A stretch of 64,000 nt of DNA from Sequoia sempervirens (lineage: Eukaryota > Streptophyta > Pinopsida > Cupressales > Cupressaceae), in contig VDFB02252616.1 in the NCBI GenBank assembly GCA_007258455.2, positions 118,642,552 to 118,706,551 of the forward strand, written 5' to 3'. The notes beneath the pieces were generated by a model, which had not been told where the DNA came from, made no database searches, and saw only the letters and a list, made by a program, of their open reading frames with translations. This document shows positions 44,764-56,760 of this stretch, one piece after another. Position 1 is the stretch's first letter, and every line of letters begins with the position of its first letter. Position numbers and translations under genes: made by a program.

Positions 44764-46255
44764 TAAATAGAGTTTACCAAAATCAAAATGATAGACCACT
44801 AATTCTCACCCTAAAACATGTGATTTTGTGTGTGATATGATATAAAAAAAATCAAAAACTAAACCTAACTATTATAGAAACTATGAGGTAAGTTTTTAGA
44901 GCTCAAAATGATGTGTACCTTGTTGCAAGAAGCCTATTTTTACGGCACAAAGGACTCATTCGCCTTTAGTGGCGAATGGGTCCCTGTTAGGGTTTTGAAA
45001 ACTAAGATCTGGGTTATTTTCCTTGATGTCTACACTCTCAAATCCCCAGTTGACAGCGCCCGAAAACCTGCAATAAATTTTATAGCTTCAATTTCGTCAA
45101 CTTTCCAACTTGAAATTTTTTGTAATTTTGCTTCCAATTTCTTCTCCACTTGATCTTCAACCTATAAATCTGCAAACACACATTAAAGAGGAGAATTTTT
45201 TTTTGATTTTTAGTGAATAGGTGTTTTCCTAAGTCAAACTCGATTTAGGTAATTAAACCAAATGATGAGATAAGGAAATTGAAGCATGAAACATGAAATA
45301 TGTAATTGATGATACCTTGGATGTTGTCTTGGGATGTAAATCTGCAAACTAACATGAAGTGGCCATAAAGAATGTAGATATTGATCCTTGAATAGATGTG
45401 AAACAATGCTTGCAAGTAGATCTTCAATGCTACATAAACTATCTTAGCTCAACACCATGCATGAATGCACTATGCCTTTGTCATGATGAAATGATCTTGA
45501 ATTGCTACAATAAAACCTTAACAATCTACCTTGAAATTCCTTTGAATTGCTCTTGTAAACTCTTGTAAACTAAAATTTTCTATAGTGCATGAATGCTTGG
45601 AAGTCTATGATGAAACTATTTGAATTAATCCCTTATTTATACTAAATCTAGAGATTAACCCCGAAATTCAAATAATTCAACCCGACACCAAATCTGGAAA
45701 TGAATATTATTAAAATCCTACCAAAATTAAATTCAAAAAGGGGGTCCTTATTAAGGGGGGACCCATTCACCACGTACGGTGAATGGGTCCTAGCACAATT
45801 TTCTAAGACCTTGCCTTTGGGGGGTGAAATAACATCAAAAACCCATGTTAAATATGAATAGAAAGTGGGGTCCTATAGAGGGAGGACCCATTCACCACCT
45901 AGGGCGAATGGGTCCTGGCACTGTTTTCTAGGACCTCACATTTTCCAAATTAAATATTTTATAATTTGAATAGTAGCGAGATGGAACCTTTGGAAGGTGT
46001 CATAAATAAGGCTTAAATTTGAATTAAAGGGCTAATTAACTCTAATTAACCATAATTAATTAATGAGACCCTAGATAAGTGTGAAAGTGTATTACAACAC
46101 CATAAATAGGGTATAATCTAGGTAAATCTTATTAAAAAGGTGCCCAAGATCAATGTGAATGTGTACAACACATTACAACACTAAACCTAGGAAAAATTAG
46201 GTTAATTAAATGATAATTATTCCCAAATTAAGTGAGGAAAAAGGTTTACTTTTTC
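44764..46255 (-). mobile_element. Insertion of about 1.5 kb in RNase H, probably a solo LTR
   Basis: In element A, YVDRRAIKAQVISDQLAEA is continuous. Here YVDRRPI (about 46300-46280) and GQIIANQLVEA (about 44750) are separated by about 1.5 kb of non-coding AT-rich DNA. In minus-strand reading it has TATAAATAAGGG near 45640, like an LTR promoter. Clear TG...CA ends and a target duplication were not resolved, so boundaries are approximate. It contains three related hairpins. Confidence 0.55.
44952..45915. repeat. Three GGACCCATTCACC hairpins
   Basis: Stems of 13 bp at 44952-44983 (loop TTTAGT), 45759-45790 (loop ACGTAC, perfect stem) and 45884-45915 (loop ACCTAG). Arms are GGACCCATTC(A/G)CC and GG(T/C)GAATGGGTCC. 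The last two are followed by TCCT(A/G)GCAC and TTTTCTA(A/G)GACCT, so they belong to a roughly 125-bp tandem duplication. Confidence 0.8.
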
Positions 46256-47696
46256 CATCAATAGAGTACCCTTATGGGTCTTCTATCCACATACTCTATA
46301 TTGAATTCACTTAGAATCATTACCCATTTAGCAATTTTTCCTGTTAGGACTGCTTTTGCTAGTAGGTACTTTAGTGGGTCTACTTTTGAAATCAACTTTA
46401 ATTTTCTATTTAAGATATAGTGTCTCAACTTTTATGTCACAAATATGACTAAGATACATGCTCTTTCTATGGGTGAGTAGCTCAAATTTTAGCCCACCAA
46501 TGTTTGGTTGATGTAGTAGACCGCTCTTTCTTTGTTATTATCATCTAGCTAGGCTAGGAGAGCTCCCAATGTTTCTTGTGTGGTAGACATGTAGAGTACC
46601 ATTTCCTTGTCTGGAATAGGTGGCATGAGTACAAGAGGAGTGAGTAGGTACTCCTTGACTTGCTAAAACTCTTGGTCACATCTCCCATCCCACTTGAAGG
46701 TGATGTCCTTGTGTAAGAGATGAGTGAAAGGGTGACATTTGTCTGGAAATTGTGCGATAAATTGCCTGATAGATTGTAGCTTTCCTTGTAATCTTCTTAG
46801 TTGCTTTAATTTCTTTGGTGGAGGCATCTCTTGAAATGATTTTACTTTTATAGTATCTACTTCAATCCCCCTTCTTGACACTATATACCCTAGCAGATTT
46901 TTGGATGTTACTTTGAACACACATTTTTTTGGGTTGAGTCTCAAGTTATATTGTTCAAGTTAACCAAACACCTTTGTAAGATTTGTCAAATGATCTTCCC
47001 TTATGACATACTTTTCTATCTAATGTCATCCACATAGTATTCCATGATTTTATGTAGCATATCATGGAATATGGTCGGCATTGCTCTTTGATATGTCGCT
47101 CCTACATTCTTTAGGCCAAATGGAATTACATTCCAATAGAAGCTTCCCCAAGCACAAGTAAATGTCATTTTATGCTGATCACCAAGGGATATTTTTATTT
47201 GATTATACCTAGAGAAAGCATCCATAAAAGATAGCATCTCATGTTTTTCTATTAAATCTACAATCATATCTATACTCAGAAGAGGAAAGTCATCCTTCGA
47301 ACAAGCTTTGTTCAAGTATCAAAGATCTACGCAAATCCTTATGTCCCCAGTTGGTTTGGACACTGGTACTAGATTTGATATCCATTCTGGATAATCAATG
47401 GGTCTAATCAAACCCACATCTATTAACTTTTTTAGTTCTACCTTTATCAATAATGTTATTTGAGGATGCATTTTCCTTAGTTTCTATTTGATAGGTTTTT
47501 CTCCAGGGAATACGACCAAATGATGTACCACTAATGTCGGATCTAGTCCAGGCATATCTACATAGGTCCATGCAAATTTTATCTTTTTTGTTGATGAATG
47601 TTGTGAAGTTTGCTTTCTCTTCAAGATCAAGTGATGTTGCATGGTATGTGATCTTTGGGTTCTTTGTTGTGCCCACATTGATGGATTATGTTTCTT
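46256..47696 (-). pseudogene. Element C reverse transcriptase and first part of RNase H
   Basis: Seen on the minus strand: FAWTYVDMPGLDPTLVVHHL (about 47590-47530), PIDYPEWISNLVPV-like, NKACSKDDFPLLSIDMIVDL, MLSFMDAFSRYNQIKIS, PFGLKNVGATYQRAMPTIF, and MEYYVDDI with catalytic YVDD intact (about 47045-47020). The thumb has RLNPKKCVFKV, LLGYIVSRRGIEVD, LRRLQGKLQSIRQFIAQFPD and FKWDGRC (46944-46670). Then RNase H up to EYVDRRPI at about 46280, where the insertion breaks it. Stops and frameshifts lie near 47016, 46960 and 46662. Confidence 0.85.
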
Positions 47697-49060
47697 CTAC
47701 CAATAGTGTTGACTTTTCTTGATATTCAGATATGGGGATATTGAACCTCTATCCTCGAGTACCTCAAAGGGGTTTTCACCTTCAGATGTGTAATTTATTT
47801 TCTTCTTTTCAAGATCCAATAGAGCCACATTGTGGTGCTCTCTAGGGGATATTATTTTTGCGACTAGAGGATACAATCTCCGCATCGAAGTATGCATCCT
47901 CCTTGAGTTCCATGATGAACCCTGCTTTGTGATATCTTACTAGTATGTCCATTAGAAGTCCCATGAACTGTGTGGTTGCTTCATCATTCTAGAATTGATT
48001 CATAATAGGTGTATGTTGTTGTTGGTCCCAATCTATTAGTTGTGGGTAGAAGAGGGGTAGGCTATCATCATTATCTGCAAAGCTTACAGAGGTTGCTCAG
48101 ATGGTTAGTACGGATCTAGTATCATTTTCCCATTGGGTGTCTAGATCATCATCACTTGAGATGGAGGAATCATATTCAACGACAAAGGAGAATCCCACTT
48201 GTACTTGTTAGAGTCTATTTTGAAATAATAATAGATATTGGGAATAGTTTTGAGAGATTGGATAAGGAACCTATCAATGGTAAAGTTTTCAAATAGGTCT
48301 TCGATGGGTAAATCATTGTCCATAATGTGGTAGATATCCAATTCCTTAATGCTAGTAGAAGTTTCTCATTTCTTAAAAGAGGTTCATCTAGTATTTGGAG
48401 TAAACAAGTCTTTTGGTTTATAGCTTAGCCCCATAATTTTCTTTCTTTATTCCACTATGATAGTTTCCCATCAGCCTTGTTTGTGTAGCCCAAGGCCACC
48501 TGCCCTTGATATCCCATTTTTTAGCTAATTGATAACCTGTACTGTTAGCATCAATTAGAATGGGTTCTGGTTTTTTTGGTTCCTTTTGGTCCTCTTTGTA
48601 GATCATTGATGATAAGTCCCCTTTGAATATCTCTTCATCCTTCATATCTCCTCACTTGGTGAAAATCATGGGTTTGGCTATCATTTTCACTTTCTGAACA
48701 TATTTGATCTCTTTCGGGCCTCCATAAACTTTAGGTGTTGGTTGAAGTGATAATTTCCATTACCCTTATCTAGTACTTGAACCTTGGCTTCTGTTTTGGT
48801 TGCTCATTTGATGTGATTTTGGTTGAGGTTGATGGTAACATGGAAGGGTCAACATATGAGAATGAATGGAAGGATATATCATTGTTGGGTATATGTTGGA
48901 TCTTATTATACTTCTCCTCCAATTTTTCACAAAAGTGGAAGGGTTCAGGATCAACATATAGTGTCAGCTTGTTGGAAGCCTTGCAACATGAGCATGACAT
49001 ATGGATGGTCTATGTTGGTTGTTCATATGTTTTCATTGATGTCAACATGGTGATAACTTT
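47697..49060 (-). pseudogene. Element C protease-RT linker
   Basis: Low-complexity charged sequence equivalent to the linker of element A. Open pieces include one with LDLEKKKINYTSEGENPFEV (about 47820-47760), one rich in Asp/Tyr/Ser (48341-48141), one with EPILIDANSTGYQLAKKWD (about 48560-48510) and one with KASNKLTLYVDPEPFHFCEK (about 48980-48920). There is no recognisable fold. It begins just downstream of the LTR-like insertion. Confidence 0.55.
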
Positions 49061-50191
49061 ATGGGAATTATGCTTGGTTTACTGGAAGTTGTTCTCTACC
49101 AGTAATACCCTTTTGTGATGGGTCAATGTCTTGGTATTTGAGTCTAGAATTAATTGCAAGATCTGATATGACTCTAATCTCTTAACCATGTTATCTTGGC
49201 TCATTTAGACAGCTATATCCTAGATCTTGAGATGTCTTTTGTTGTGAGTAGAAAGTTATCTTTGAAAGAGTCCAACTCTATATTTTATTGTTGTTTTGTG
49301 TGTGGCATACTGTGTGGGAGACTCTGCATTCTACTAAGGTGAATATTCTTATGCTACAGTGTTTTTAGTCTCTTTGTTGATGGTATGATGGGAAATTAAT
49401 GTGTTCTTAGATCTGAAATGTGTTTGCATTGAGAATTATCTATTGGTTTAGATAATTGTGTTCTAGTCTTGCTGACTCAACGTATGCAATTTATTATAAA
49501 TACTAATTATGTTTTATGGATGATAGCCAACTTGGTATAATGCACTATGTGGATGAAATGTTTAAACCTTATATGGTGCTGACCTAATTGATGATTAAGA
49601 TATACTTGTATATATAAAGATGTTTTGAGGAATGAAAAAGAAGAGAGAGTAGAAGGAGAAAGAAAAAGAGAGACATCCAGATGAGTGTGAGAAGTGGGTG
49701 TGTGAGTGTGGAAGAAAGTTGAAAGAAGATCAGCACCTAAATTCTTTATTTGTTGTGACAATAGGTTTTGTTGAGCGATTATTGTGAGAGGTAGTACTTC
49801 ATATTCTGAGCTTCAGTGGAATTGAACCCTACACATTGGAGGTGTATTCTATCAGTTCAATCTTTTGGCAGTGATCCACTATCATTGTATCTTGGTAGTG
49901 AGCCATCTTTTGTACTCATGTTGTAAGCCTTTTAAGGATAGTGAGTCCTGGGATGAGCCTTATAATATTTTGTATCCAGATATAATATATTGTTAGTTAA
50001 CCCTCACTGTTGTTTTACCCATTTTGGATTTTCCACGTAAAAATCTTGGTGTTCTTGTGTATGGTTGCATTGACTTGTTTCTATGTTCTCTCTTGCTAAT
50101 TTAGTCAAAATTGTGATAATCTTTAAGTGGATTTTATTATGGTTTATGGAATACTGATTCACCCCCCTCTCAATATTCTGGATGTTCAACA
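49061..50191 (+). mobile_element. Solo-LTR-like insertion in the protease region, probably Ty1/copia type
   Basis: The right end reads ATTCACCCCCCTCTCAATATTC then GGATGTTCAACA at 50180-50191, preceded by TTTTCCACGTAAAAATCTTGG (about 50025). From memory this is a common 3' LTR end in plant copia elements. A TATA box TATATATAAAG lies at about 49609-49619. The protease frame stops exactly at 50192 (GAGGTG on the minus strand). The left boundary and target duplication are not resolved. No coding region is present, so only an LTR is likely. Confidence 0.55.
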
Positions 50192-50758
50192 CACCTCTTT
50201 TCCTTCATGGGGAAACGTTAGGCATTGGTGAAAGGTTGATTGAACTACTTGTAATGAGTGGATCCAAGGGCATCCTAGGAGGAGGTTATACAAAAACTCA
50301 AGGTCAAATACTTGACATGTAGTTTTTGTGATGGTTGGTCCTATCGGCACTGGTAGCCTAAATGTCCCTTCTAAATTCCTCTCAAGATCATCATAGACCC
50401 TTATAGTAATGCTCTTTCCTTTGTCTATCACATTATCACAATACCCCAACTGTTTGATGAATTTCAAGGTAAATATGTTTATACCTGTACCATTATCTAT
50501 CAACACTCTCCTAACCATTTTTTTGTGGACACCAACCTCTATGTAGAGAGCTTGGTTGTGGAATGACCTTTGTGAAATATTTTTCTCGAAAAAGACTAGA
50601 TGGTGGTTGTCTATGATTTTTCTAACCATGGCTTGGAACTGATCTAGATTGAGGTCTTTAGGAACTAAAGTTTCCAATGCTTTTTCAAGTATCTCCCTAT
50701 GTGTGGGTGATAGTTTTAGCAGTTCTAGGATTGAGATCAAGGAAAGAGTATTTTTCAA
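50192..50758 (-). pseudogene. Element C protease
   Basis: Seen: SLISILELLKLSPTHREILE (about 50745-50690), MVRRVLIDNGTGINIFTLKF with DNG at the active site (about 50520-50465), and LYNLLLGCPWIHSLQVVQST near 50270-50225. Equivalent to the element A protease (DGG) and the element B protease (DTG). The C-terminal end is cut by the LTR-like insertion at 50191. The frame is open for 190 codons, the last few being insertion sequence. Confidence 0.75.
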
Positions 50759-52309
50759 CTATTCCACAATATTGTAGTCACTTGGTGACTTAGCTGCAGG
50801 ATTAGGTGGGGCTCCTTGTATTGTAACTCTCCCTCGATGGGTAGTTATGTTACAATTGTTGTCTCTAGTTCATATAGTCACTAAATCCACCCTATTTTCA
50901 TCTACTTGAGAGAGGGTTCCTAGAACTATGTCACCATAAGTGTAGTTAGCATTGTGATAGTCTTGGTCCTTTCCTTTGTCATTCCTTTTAGCATGGTTTG
51001 GAATTGGATTGGTATATATCTAAGGTCCTTCCTAGGATGATGTTTGACATCCACTTATCTTTTATCTATCAAGTCTTGTATGAGATGCCTGAGTCTCATA
51101 CAATTGTTTGTTGTATGTCCTTTAATTTTGTAGAACTCACACAAGTCCTTCTCATTATACCATGGTGTTTTGAATCTCAGTTCCTCATAGTTTGGGTGAT
51201 CGTTAACCTTGATGAGGTTTTGTTGTACTAGCTTGCGCATGACTATCTCAAGTGGCTCTCCTAATACTATGAACTTCCTTCTTGGTTGATCGTATTGTCT
51301 CTGCTTCCCTCGCTGATATGTTTGTTGGTTGATTGCTTAATTTTTTTGGGGATATGTAAGTTGGTTGTTTTGTGCATTATTAGGAGTATAACTTGGTTTT
51401 TCCACTTGAGGATTGTTTTTAGGTACATTTGGATTTTGTACATTCCATAATACTCTAGCATCCACTACCCCATCATTTGTAACATTCTTGTTCTTGGCCC
51501 AAATTTTAGGTTTATCATTTGAATTTGAAGGACTATCTCTTGGGTTGTTTATCTTGATCACTCCTCTTGCTATGAGGGACCTTCCGATGTGCAGTCCCTT
51601 TTCAATGGTCTCTTCAAAGTTTATGGGACACAACATGGTAAGTTGGTAGTCGACTTCTGCTTCGACATTTTAAATGAGTATGTTGACCAGTTCCTTGTCA
51701 AGAATAGGTGATTTTCATCGACTAGCCTTATGTCACCATCGTTGAAGGTAGGAGGTGAAGGATTCTCCTTGAATCTATTTAATTTTTTATAGATCCGCGA
51801 TGGTGATGTCTTGTTCTATGTTGAAATTGAAGTGTGTTATGAATTTGGTAGATAGTTCATCAAAAAATTTAACTCTTGGTGGTAGATGGGTGAACCACTC
51901 CATGGCATGGCCAATAAGTCTATGGGGAAAGAGCCTCATGAGGTATGAGTTGTTATTTTGTACTTCCATGCATGCTACCGAGAAATCTCTCATGTTTTCT
52001 ACTGAATCTCCTTTTCCTTTATATTTATTGAACTTTGGTATCTCAAAGTTTTTTGGAAAGGGAAGCATAGTGATGGAATGATCAAATGGAAATAGACATA
52101 TATCCTGAAGGGTATAAGTCTTCTTTGGTTTCCCTATGTGCATATCTGATATTCTCTGATTCAATGCCTGTAGTTGCATTTCCATCTCTATATTTGGTGT
52201 TTTTTTGGGAATCCTGCATGTAGTGACCTTGTTGTCCTATCATGTTTTGATTATAAGTTGGGTATTGCAGAGGTACATGACCTTGGTAACTATGATGGGT
52301 GGAAAGAGA

Positions 52310-52590
52310 GTTAAATCCTTGTTGAATATAAGGAGGATTAGCTCTTTTTTGAATTTAAGGAGGATTAGCTCCTTATTGAACGTAAGGAGGATTAACTCCT
52401 TTTTTGGATGTAAGGAGGATTAGCTCCTTGTTCTTGAATGGAATGAGGGTTAGCTCCTTATTGAACATAAGGAGGGTTAGCTCCTTGTTGGATGTAAGTA
52501 GGATTAGCACCTTGTTGTATGTAAGGAGGGTTAGCTCCTTGTTGTTGAATGGAAGGAGGGTTAACTCCTTGTTGTTGTGAAGGGGTAACT
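52310..52590 (-). repeat. About 10-residue tandem repeat in element C gag
   Basis: Roughly nine units of 27-33 bp. The + strand shows AAGGAGG(A/G)TTAGCTCCTT repeatedly. The minus strand encodes GANPPYIQQ and variants (GANPTYIQQ, GANPHSIQEQ, GVNPPYVQ). Each + strand unit is also a small inverted repeat (AAGGAG...CTCCTT). In-frame stops are TAA or TAG at Gln positions. Confidence 0.8.
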
Positions 52591-52599
52591 TGATAGTCT

Positions 52600-53040
52600 G
52601 TTAGTGGTACACCCTATTGTTAGGACGAGGTGTTCTAAAGGTTTCCATGATTATGTGTTGGCGGGTTACCTTATTGATGGGACGAATTGGGAAGGGTTCC
52701 CTATGGCACACCTTATTTTTGAGGCAAACTATAGTGAAAGTTTCTTTGATGGTGCGTTAGTGGGTTACCTTGTTGATGGGATGAACTAGGAAGGGTGCCC
52801 TATGGCACACCTTGTTGTTGGGGTGAACTATATTGAAGGTTTCCCTAATGGTGCATCGGTGGGTTATCTTGTTGATGGGACAAATTGGGAAGGGTGTGTT
52901 GTGGCACACCTTGTTTTCAGGGTGAACCATACTGAAGGTTTCCCTAATGGTGCATTGGTGGGTTACCTTGTTGATGGGAAAAATTGAGAAGGGTACCCTA
53001 TGGCACACCTTGTTGTTGGTACAGTGGATTGGGGAGGGGA
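52600..53040 (-). repeat. 33-residue (99-bp) tandem repeat in element C gag
   Basis: Four units with exact 99-bp spacing. The word (T/C)GGGTTA(C/T)C starts at 52662, 52761, 52860 and 52959. In the gag-consistent minus-strand frame a unit reads QQQGVP, then GTLPN(S/L)SHQQGNPP, then GNLQY, with TAG at several Gln positions. The unit length is a multiple of three, consistent with expansion while still coding. Confidence 0.8.
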
Positions 53041-54599
53041 CCGTATGAAGTATTTTGAGGAACAAATTTTCCTAGTGGTAGATTGTTGATTTTTGGTACG
53101 TATTAGGATGGACCTCCTTGATATTGTTGGGCCATTGTCGCTTGTTTGATTTGAGTTGGTTTTCTATAGAAGGGGTTTTCCACTAGTTGATTTTTTCCTT
53201 GTGTGAATATAGCTGACATATTTAGGATTTCCAAGGGTTTGTGTATTTCTTTCACCACTGAGTTATCTCCTAAGGGAATGAGATGAGGGTCTTTGATATC
53301 TTTCATGTTGAAGTCTATAGGAAATTTAGCACCACTTTGTGCCAATTTAAAAAAGTAAGTATTCAGATCCTTTCTTAGGAGTCTATCCATCAACTTGAGC
53401 ACCTTTGGATTGTTTGAATGTTAAAATAGTTCATCTTTTGTTTCTTCCTTAGTATCCCACTCCTCTACAACCATAGCCTTTGGGCTCTTGTTTTCTCTTT
53501 CTATGGCTTCTTTTTGTCTATGTATTACCTGTTCCCCACTAGGTGTTGCATTGAATGTGGGTCTCTTTTGAGGTGTTTCAAGGTCATCTGGCCTATAACC
53601 CCAAGGGACACCTTCTTCATTTGTGGTGTTGGTTGGTGGTATGTTTGCATTGCTTTTGTTTGCTTCCATGTTCTTTCAATGTTATGATCTCGTAGTTGTC
53701 ATAAACAACTGTCAAGCTTTTGTGAACATTTTCATGACTCCTAACTATGGAAAAGAATGCTTTTGTTTTTTTGGATTTTTTGTTTATTTTTAGGATTTTC
53801 TATTGAGTATTCAAATCTAGTTCACCAATTAAAAAACATCTATAAAATTTTCTTAGCAAGAGTTCCCAGTTGTAGTAAGATTTCATAATGTGTACCTTGA
53901 TAAAATTTTGACTACGACGCTTCTTTGACAAGCAGAATATGGAATTTCATTTAAGGATCTTATTCTTGCCAGAGATCATGAAGGATGGATACCTATTTCC
54001 ACATAGGAGGTGGTAACACAGGTCTCCCAGCCATGAGATTTGATTTCTCCTCTTCTTTATCTAGAATGTTTGATGTGTTTCTCCACTAGTTTGGTGTTTT
54101 TTTTGTTCTCAAATACGAAGCTTCTTAAACTACTAATGATAGCAATTTGTTCACCTTCAATGTGTGTGAATACTTGGATGTAGGATTGGTGCTATAAGGT
54201 TTGGTTGTTGGACTGGAGCAACTAGATGCCAAATGGTCATAAGGTGACAATGTTGGTGTTTTAATATGGTTGTTATGAAGCTCAAGACCCTAAGGTTTGA
54301 GTGTTGTTTTGGAATGACAATATTCTTGGATCTCAAAATGTTGAAAGGCCTAGATTGATATTTCACTTCTTCTAGAGGATATGTTATGGAAAAGCTTACT
54401 TGAACTAGCCTTGAGGTTCAAGCAACTGTTAATATCATAGAAGTGTGGGTGAGGGAATAATCTAGGTTTGTTTGTTTTGATCTTGATTTTCCAAAAGTAG
54501 GATTATATGACGTATCTCGAGTTTCCAATTATTTTGTTTCAACAAAGATCTTGTAACTAGATTTGGATCATTTTTATGATTTTTAGTAGAACACAAAGC

Positions 54600-54985
54600 A
54601 AAAGTGATGGTCTTTGAGAAGAAGCAGAAAATTGTGAGCAAAAGTGGCCAATTTTATCAACTACGACTAGGTTTGTATCAAGCGTGCTAAATTTTGGACA
54701 AGTGTGACCAAAAATGTCAAGTGCATCCTTTGTGGGTATTCTTTTAGATTTGGTGATTTGCACAGTCAGAAGCGAACTATTTTGGAAAGTGCGACCAATT
54801 TTTGGTCAAGTGCACTAGGAAAATTTTATCAAATGTTGCACAAAAAGATTAAGTGCGGCCAGTTCTATAGCAAGTTTGTTGGATTTGTCAAAAGTAGTAA
54901 ATTTTCATCAGTAGTTGTTATGGGACAAAGAGAAAAAGTGAGTTATTTTTGGAAAGTGCAACCATTGTTTGATAAAGTGTGTTAG
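54600..54985 (-). repeat. Array of GTCAAAAGTGC words, element C leader
   Basis: About 13 degenerate copies on +: AGCAAAAGTGGCC, ATCAAGCGTGCTAAA, GACAAGTGTGACC, GTCAAGTGCATCC, GGAAAGTGCGACC, GTCAAGTGCACTAGG, TTAAGTGCGGCC, GGAAAGTGCAACC. A second block at about 57070-57165 has GTCAAAAGCACC, GTCAAAAGTGCC and GTCAAGTGCACTTG. Reverse complement of the 38690-38995 array. Confidence 0.7.
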
Positions 54986-56399
54986 AACCAGTAGCAAAAG
55001 TAGCCTCTATTCAATTTTCTTTTCTAGCTTCAGTATTTGGTAGCAGCATTGATGATTTTGTAGTTTTGGATGATTTTTTTGATCTCTTTCGAGATTTGGA
55101 AAGTGATATCATGCAAGACCACAATCAAAACTTGTGTGAACTCAATGTCTATACTTTAAGCATGTTTCCCTCCATGAAAAATCAAAGTTCATAGAGGTAA
55201 AAATGCTAAAGTCATAGTTTCCAATGTTTAGTTTTCCCTAATGCGACTTGAAATGTGAGCCCAGATATCTGAGAACCTTCAAAAATATTTTTTTATGATC
55301 TTTTAGGAGTACAAATATATGGCTCTTTTCAAAGGATCCGCACTAAGTCAAAAGGGTTTTTCATTTTAGAACCATGTTAAATACTTGTTTTGATGTATTC
55401 ATTTTAATGCAAGCACAAAGTTTGATGTGAAATATTTTTGATGGCTAATGGAACTTGTTTTTAGAAAACAATGTTTACACCTTAAGGAATAGGTACGTTC
55501 TTCTCAGTAGGCTTTCCTCATGCACTCTGTAGTAGAAGAGATGAATTTACATGCATCTTTATGGGAAAATATAGAGATATGTTTAAGAATGAACTCTTGA
55601 TCTCTATATTTTCACCAAAAAATTAGACATGACAAGTAACTTATTGGAAATAAATTCCCAATGCACCACTTTAAAGAACTTGCTCGTAGAACTAGTTGGC
55701 CTCTACAACAATAAGGTTTTAATGACAATAAACTATGAACACAGTAACCAAAACTTACCCACTGGCCACTTAAGGCTATTTAACTGTTCCTATTCGACTT
55801 AAGGGATGGGATTAGGTACAATATGTTGTCAGCATGACTTGAAGCTACTTTCTTACAATTTTGCAACCTTTGATATAGCCCACCAATAAATGTGCTTCGA
55901 GACCTTGCAATGAGTTCTCTAGTGTGGGATGTGTCTCAAAGCAAGCCCTCTTTCTAAGGATAAAAGATAAAATGACCAAGATGCTAAACTCAAAAATGTT
56001 GTTTTCATCACCCAAGATCACCAAAAAAAAGACACAAGGGGAGAGGATTAAACACTTTAGTTTTCTAGACACATCAGATACAACATATACTTCATTGCAA
56101 TTTGATTATTTTTAAGTGCCTCGAGTGGTGCTATCCCCAAAATAAAGTGTGAATAACATAATAGGTTTTTTTTCTTCTTCTTTTTAATTGCACGAAGATG
56201 AAGTGTTTTGGATTTCAAAAAAAGTAATTGCAATGTGCAATACAAGAAATTGATTTGTCCAATTTTAAGCCCAAAACTGAGTGTTTTCTAGATCCTTGTG
56301 TTATTTGGTCAACAAAATAAATCGTGTGTTCATCAACAAATTAAAATCGTTTGGTCAACAAAAAATAAAACATTCAAAGAAAAACCAATTAAAAGCTTC

Positions 56400-56760
56400 A
56401 AAACATCCATTTTAGAGCACCAATTAAAAGTGTTTGTTTGTGGGGTTCTTTTTAAGCACCAATTTGAGTATTTTCTAACTTATAAAGGCTTTGAATATTC
56501 ATTTTAGATGCATCAAAATTGAAATTTTTGTTTGTTGGGGTTCTTTTTAAGCACCAAAAAAAAGCATTTTCTAACTTAAAAAGCTTGGAAAAGGTTTATT
56601 TTAGAGGACCAAAATATAAAATGTTTGTTTGTGGAGTTCTTTTTAAGCACCAAATGAAAGCATTTTCTAACTTAAAAAGCTTGGAAAAGGTTCATTTTAG
56701 AGCACCAAAAATTGAAATGTTTGTTCAGTGGGGTTCTTTTTAAGCACCAATTAAATATTT
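56400..56760. repeat. 96-bp tandem repeat in element C leader
   Basis: Four copies. The landmark TGTTTGTTTGTGGGGTTC or a variant starts near 56431, 56527, 56622 and 56718, followed each time by TTTTTAAGCACCAA, then CATTTTCTAACTTAAAAAGC and GGTT(C/T)ATTTTAGAG(C/G)ACCAAAA. Because 96 is divisible by three, a repeated 32-residue reading appears on +, but I see no reason to call it a gene. Confidence 0.8.

Larger units (their letters stand above)
51055..53669 (-). pseudogene. Element C gag with internal tandem repeats
   Basis: Role: capsid and nucleocapsid. Seen on the minus strand: an N-terminal acidic segment (NTTNEEGVPWGYRPDDLETP, 53669-53421) and a helical block KLMDRLLRKDLNTYFFKLAQ (about 53400-53340). 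Then a Gln/Pro-rich repeat region (53040-52310, listed separately). The gag domain follows from YTLQDICLFPFDHSITMLPFP (about 52110) through MRLFPHRLIGHAMEWFTHLP and TKFITHFNFNIEQDITIADL (to 51787). It ends with a zinc-knuckle-like EFYKIKGHTTNNCMRLRHLI (about 51135-51075) in which a metal ligand is changed (H to Y). It shares block order with element A gag, which lacks the repeat region. Confidence 0.8.

Noticed and set aside
52757..53065. Minus-strand 102-codon ORF with repeated HPxNKVCH blocks
   Set aside because: Off-frame reading of the 33-residue gag repeat. The Gln-rich frame connects with the flanking gag pieces and the decapeptide region; this one does not.
56519..56743. Plus-strand 74-codon ORF with a 32-residue internal repeat
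   Set aside because: Arises because the 96-bp leader repeat is a multiple of three. Composition and context do not suggest a protein gene.
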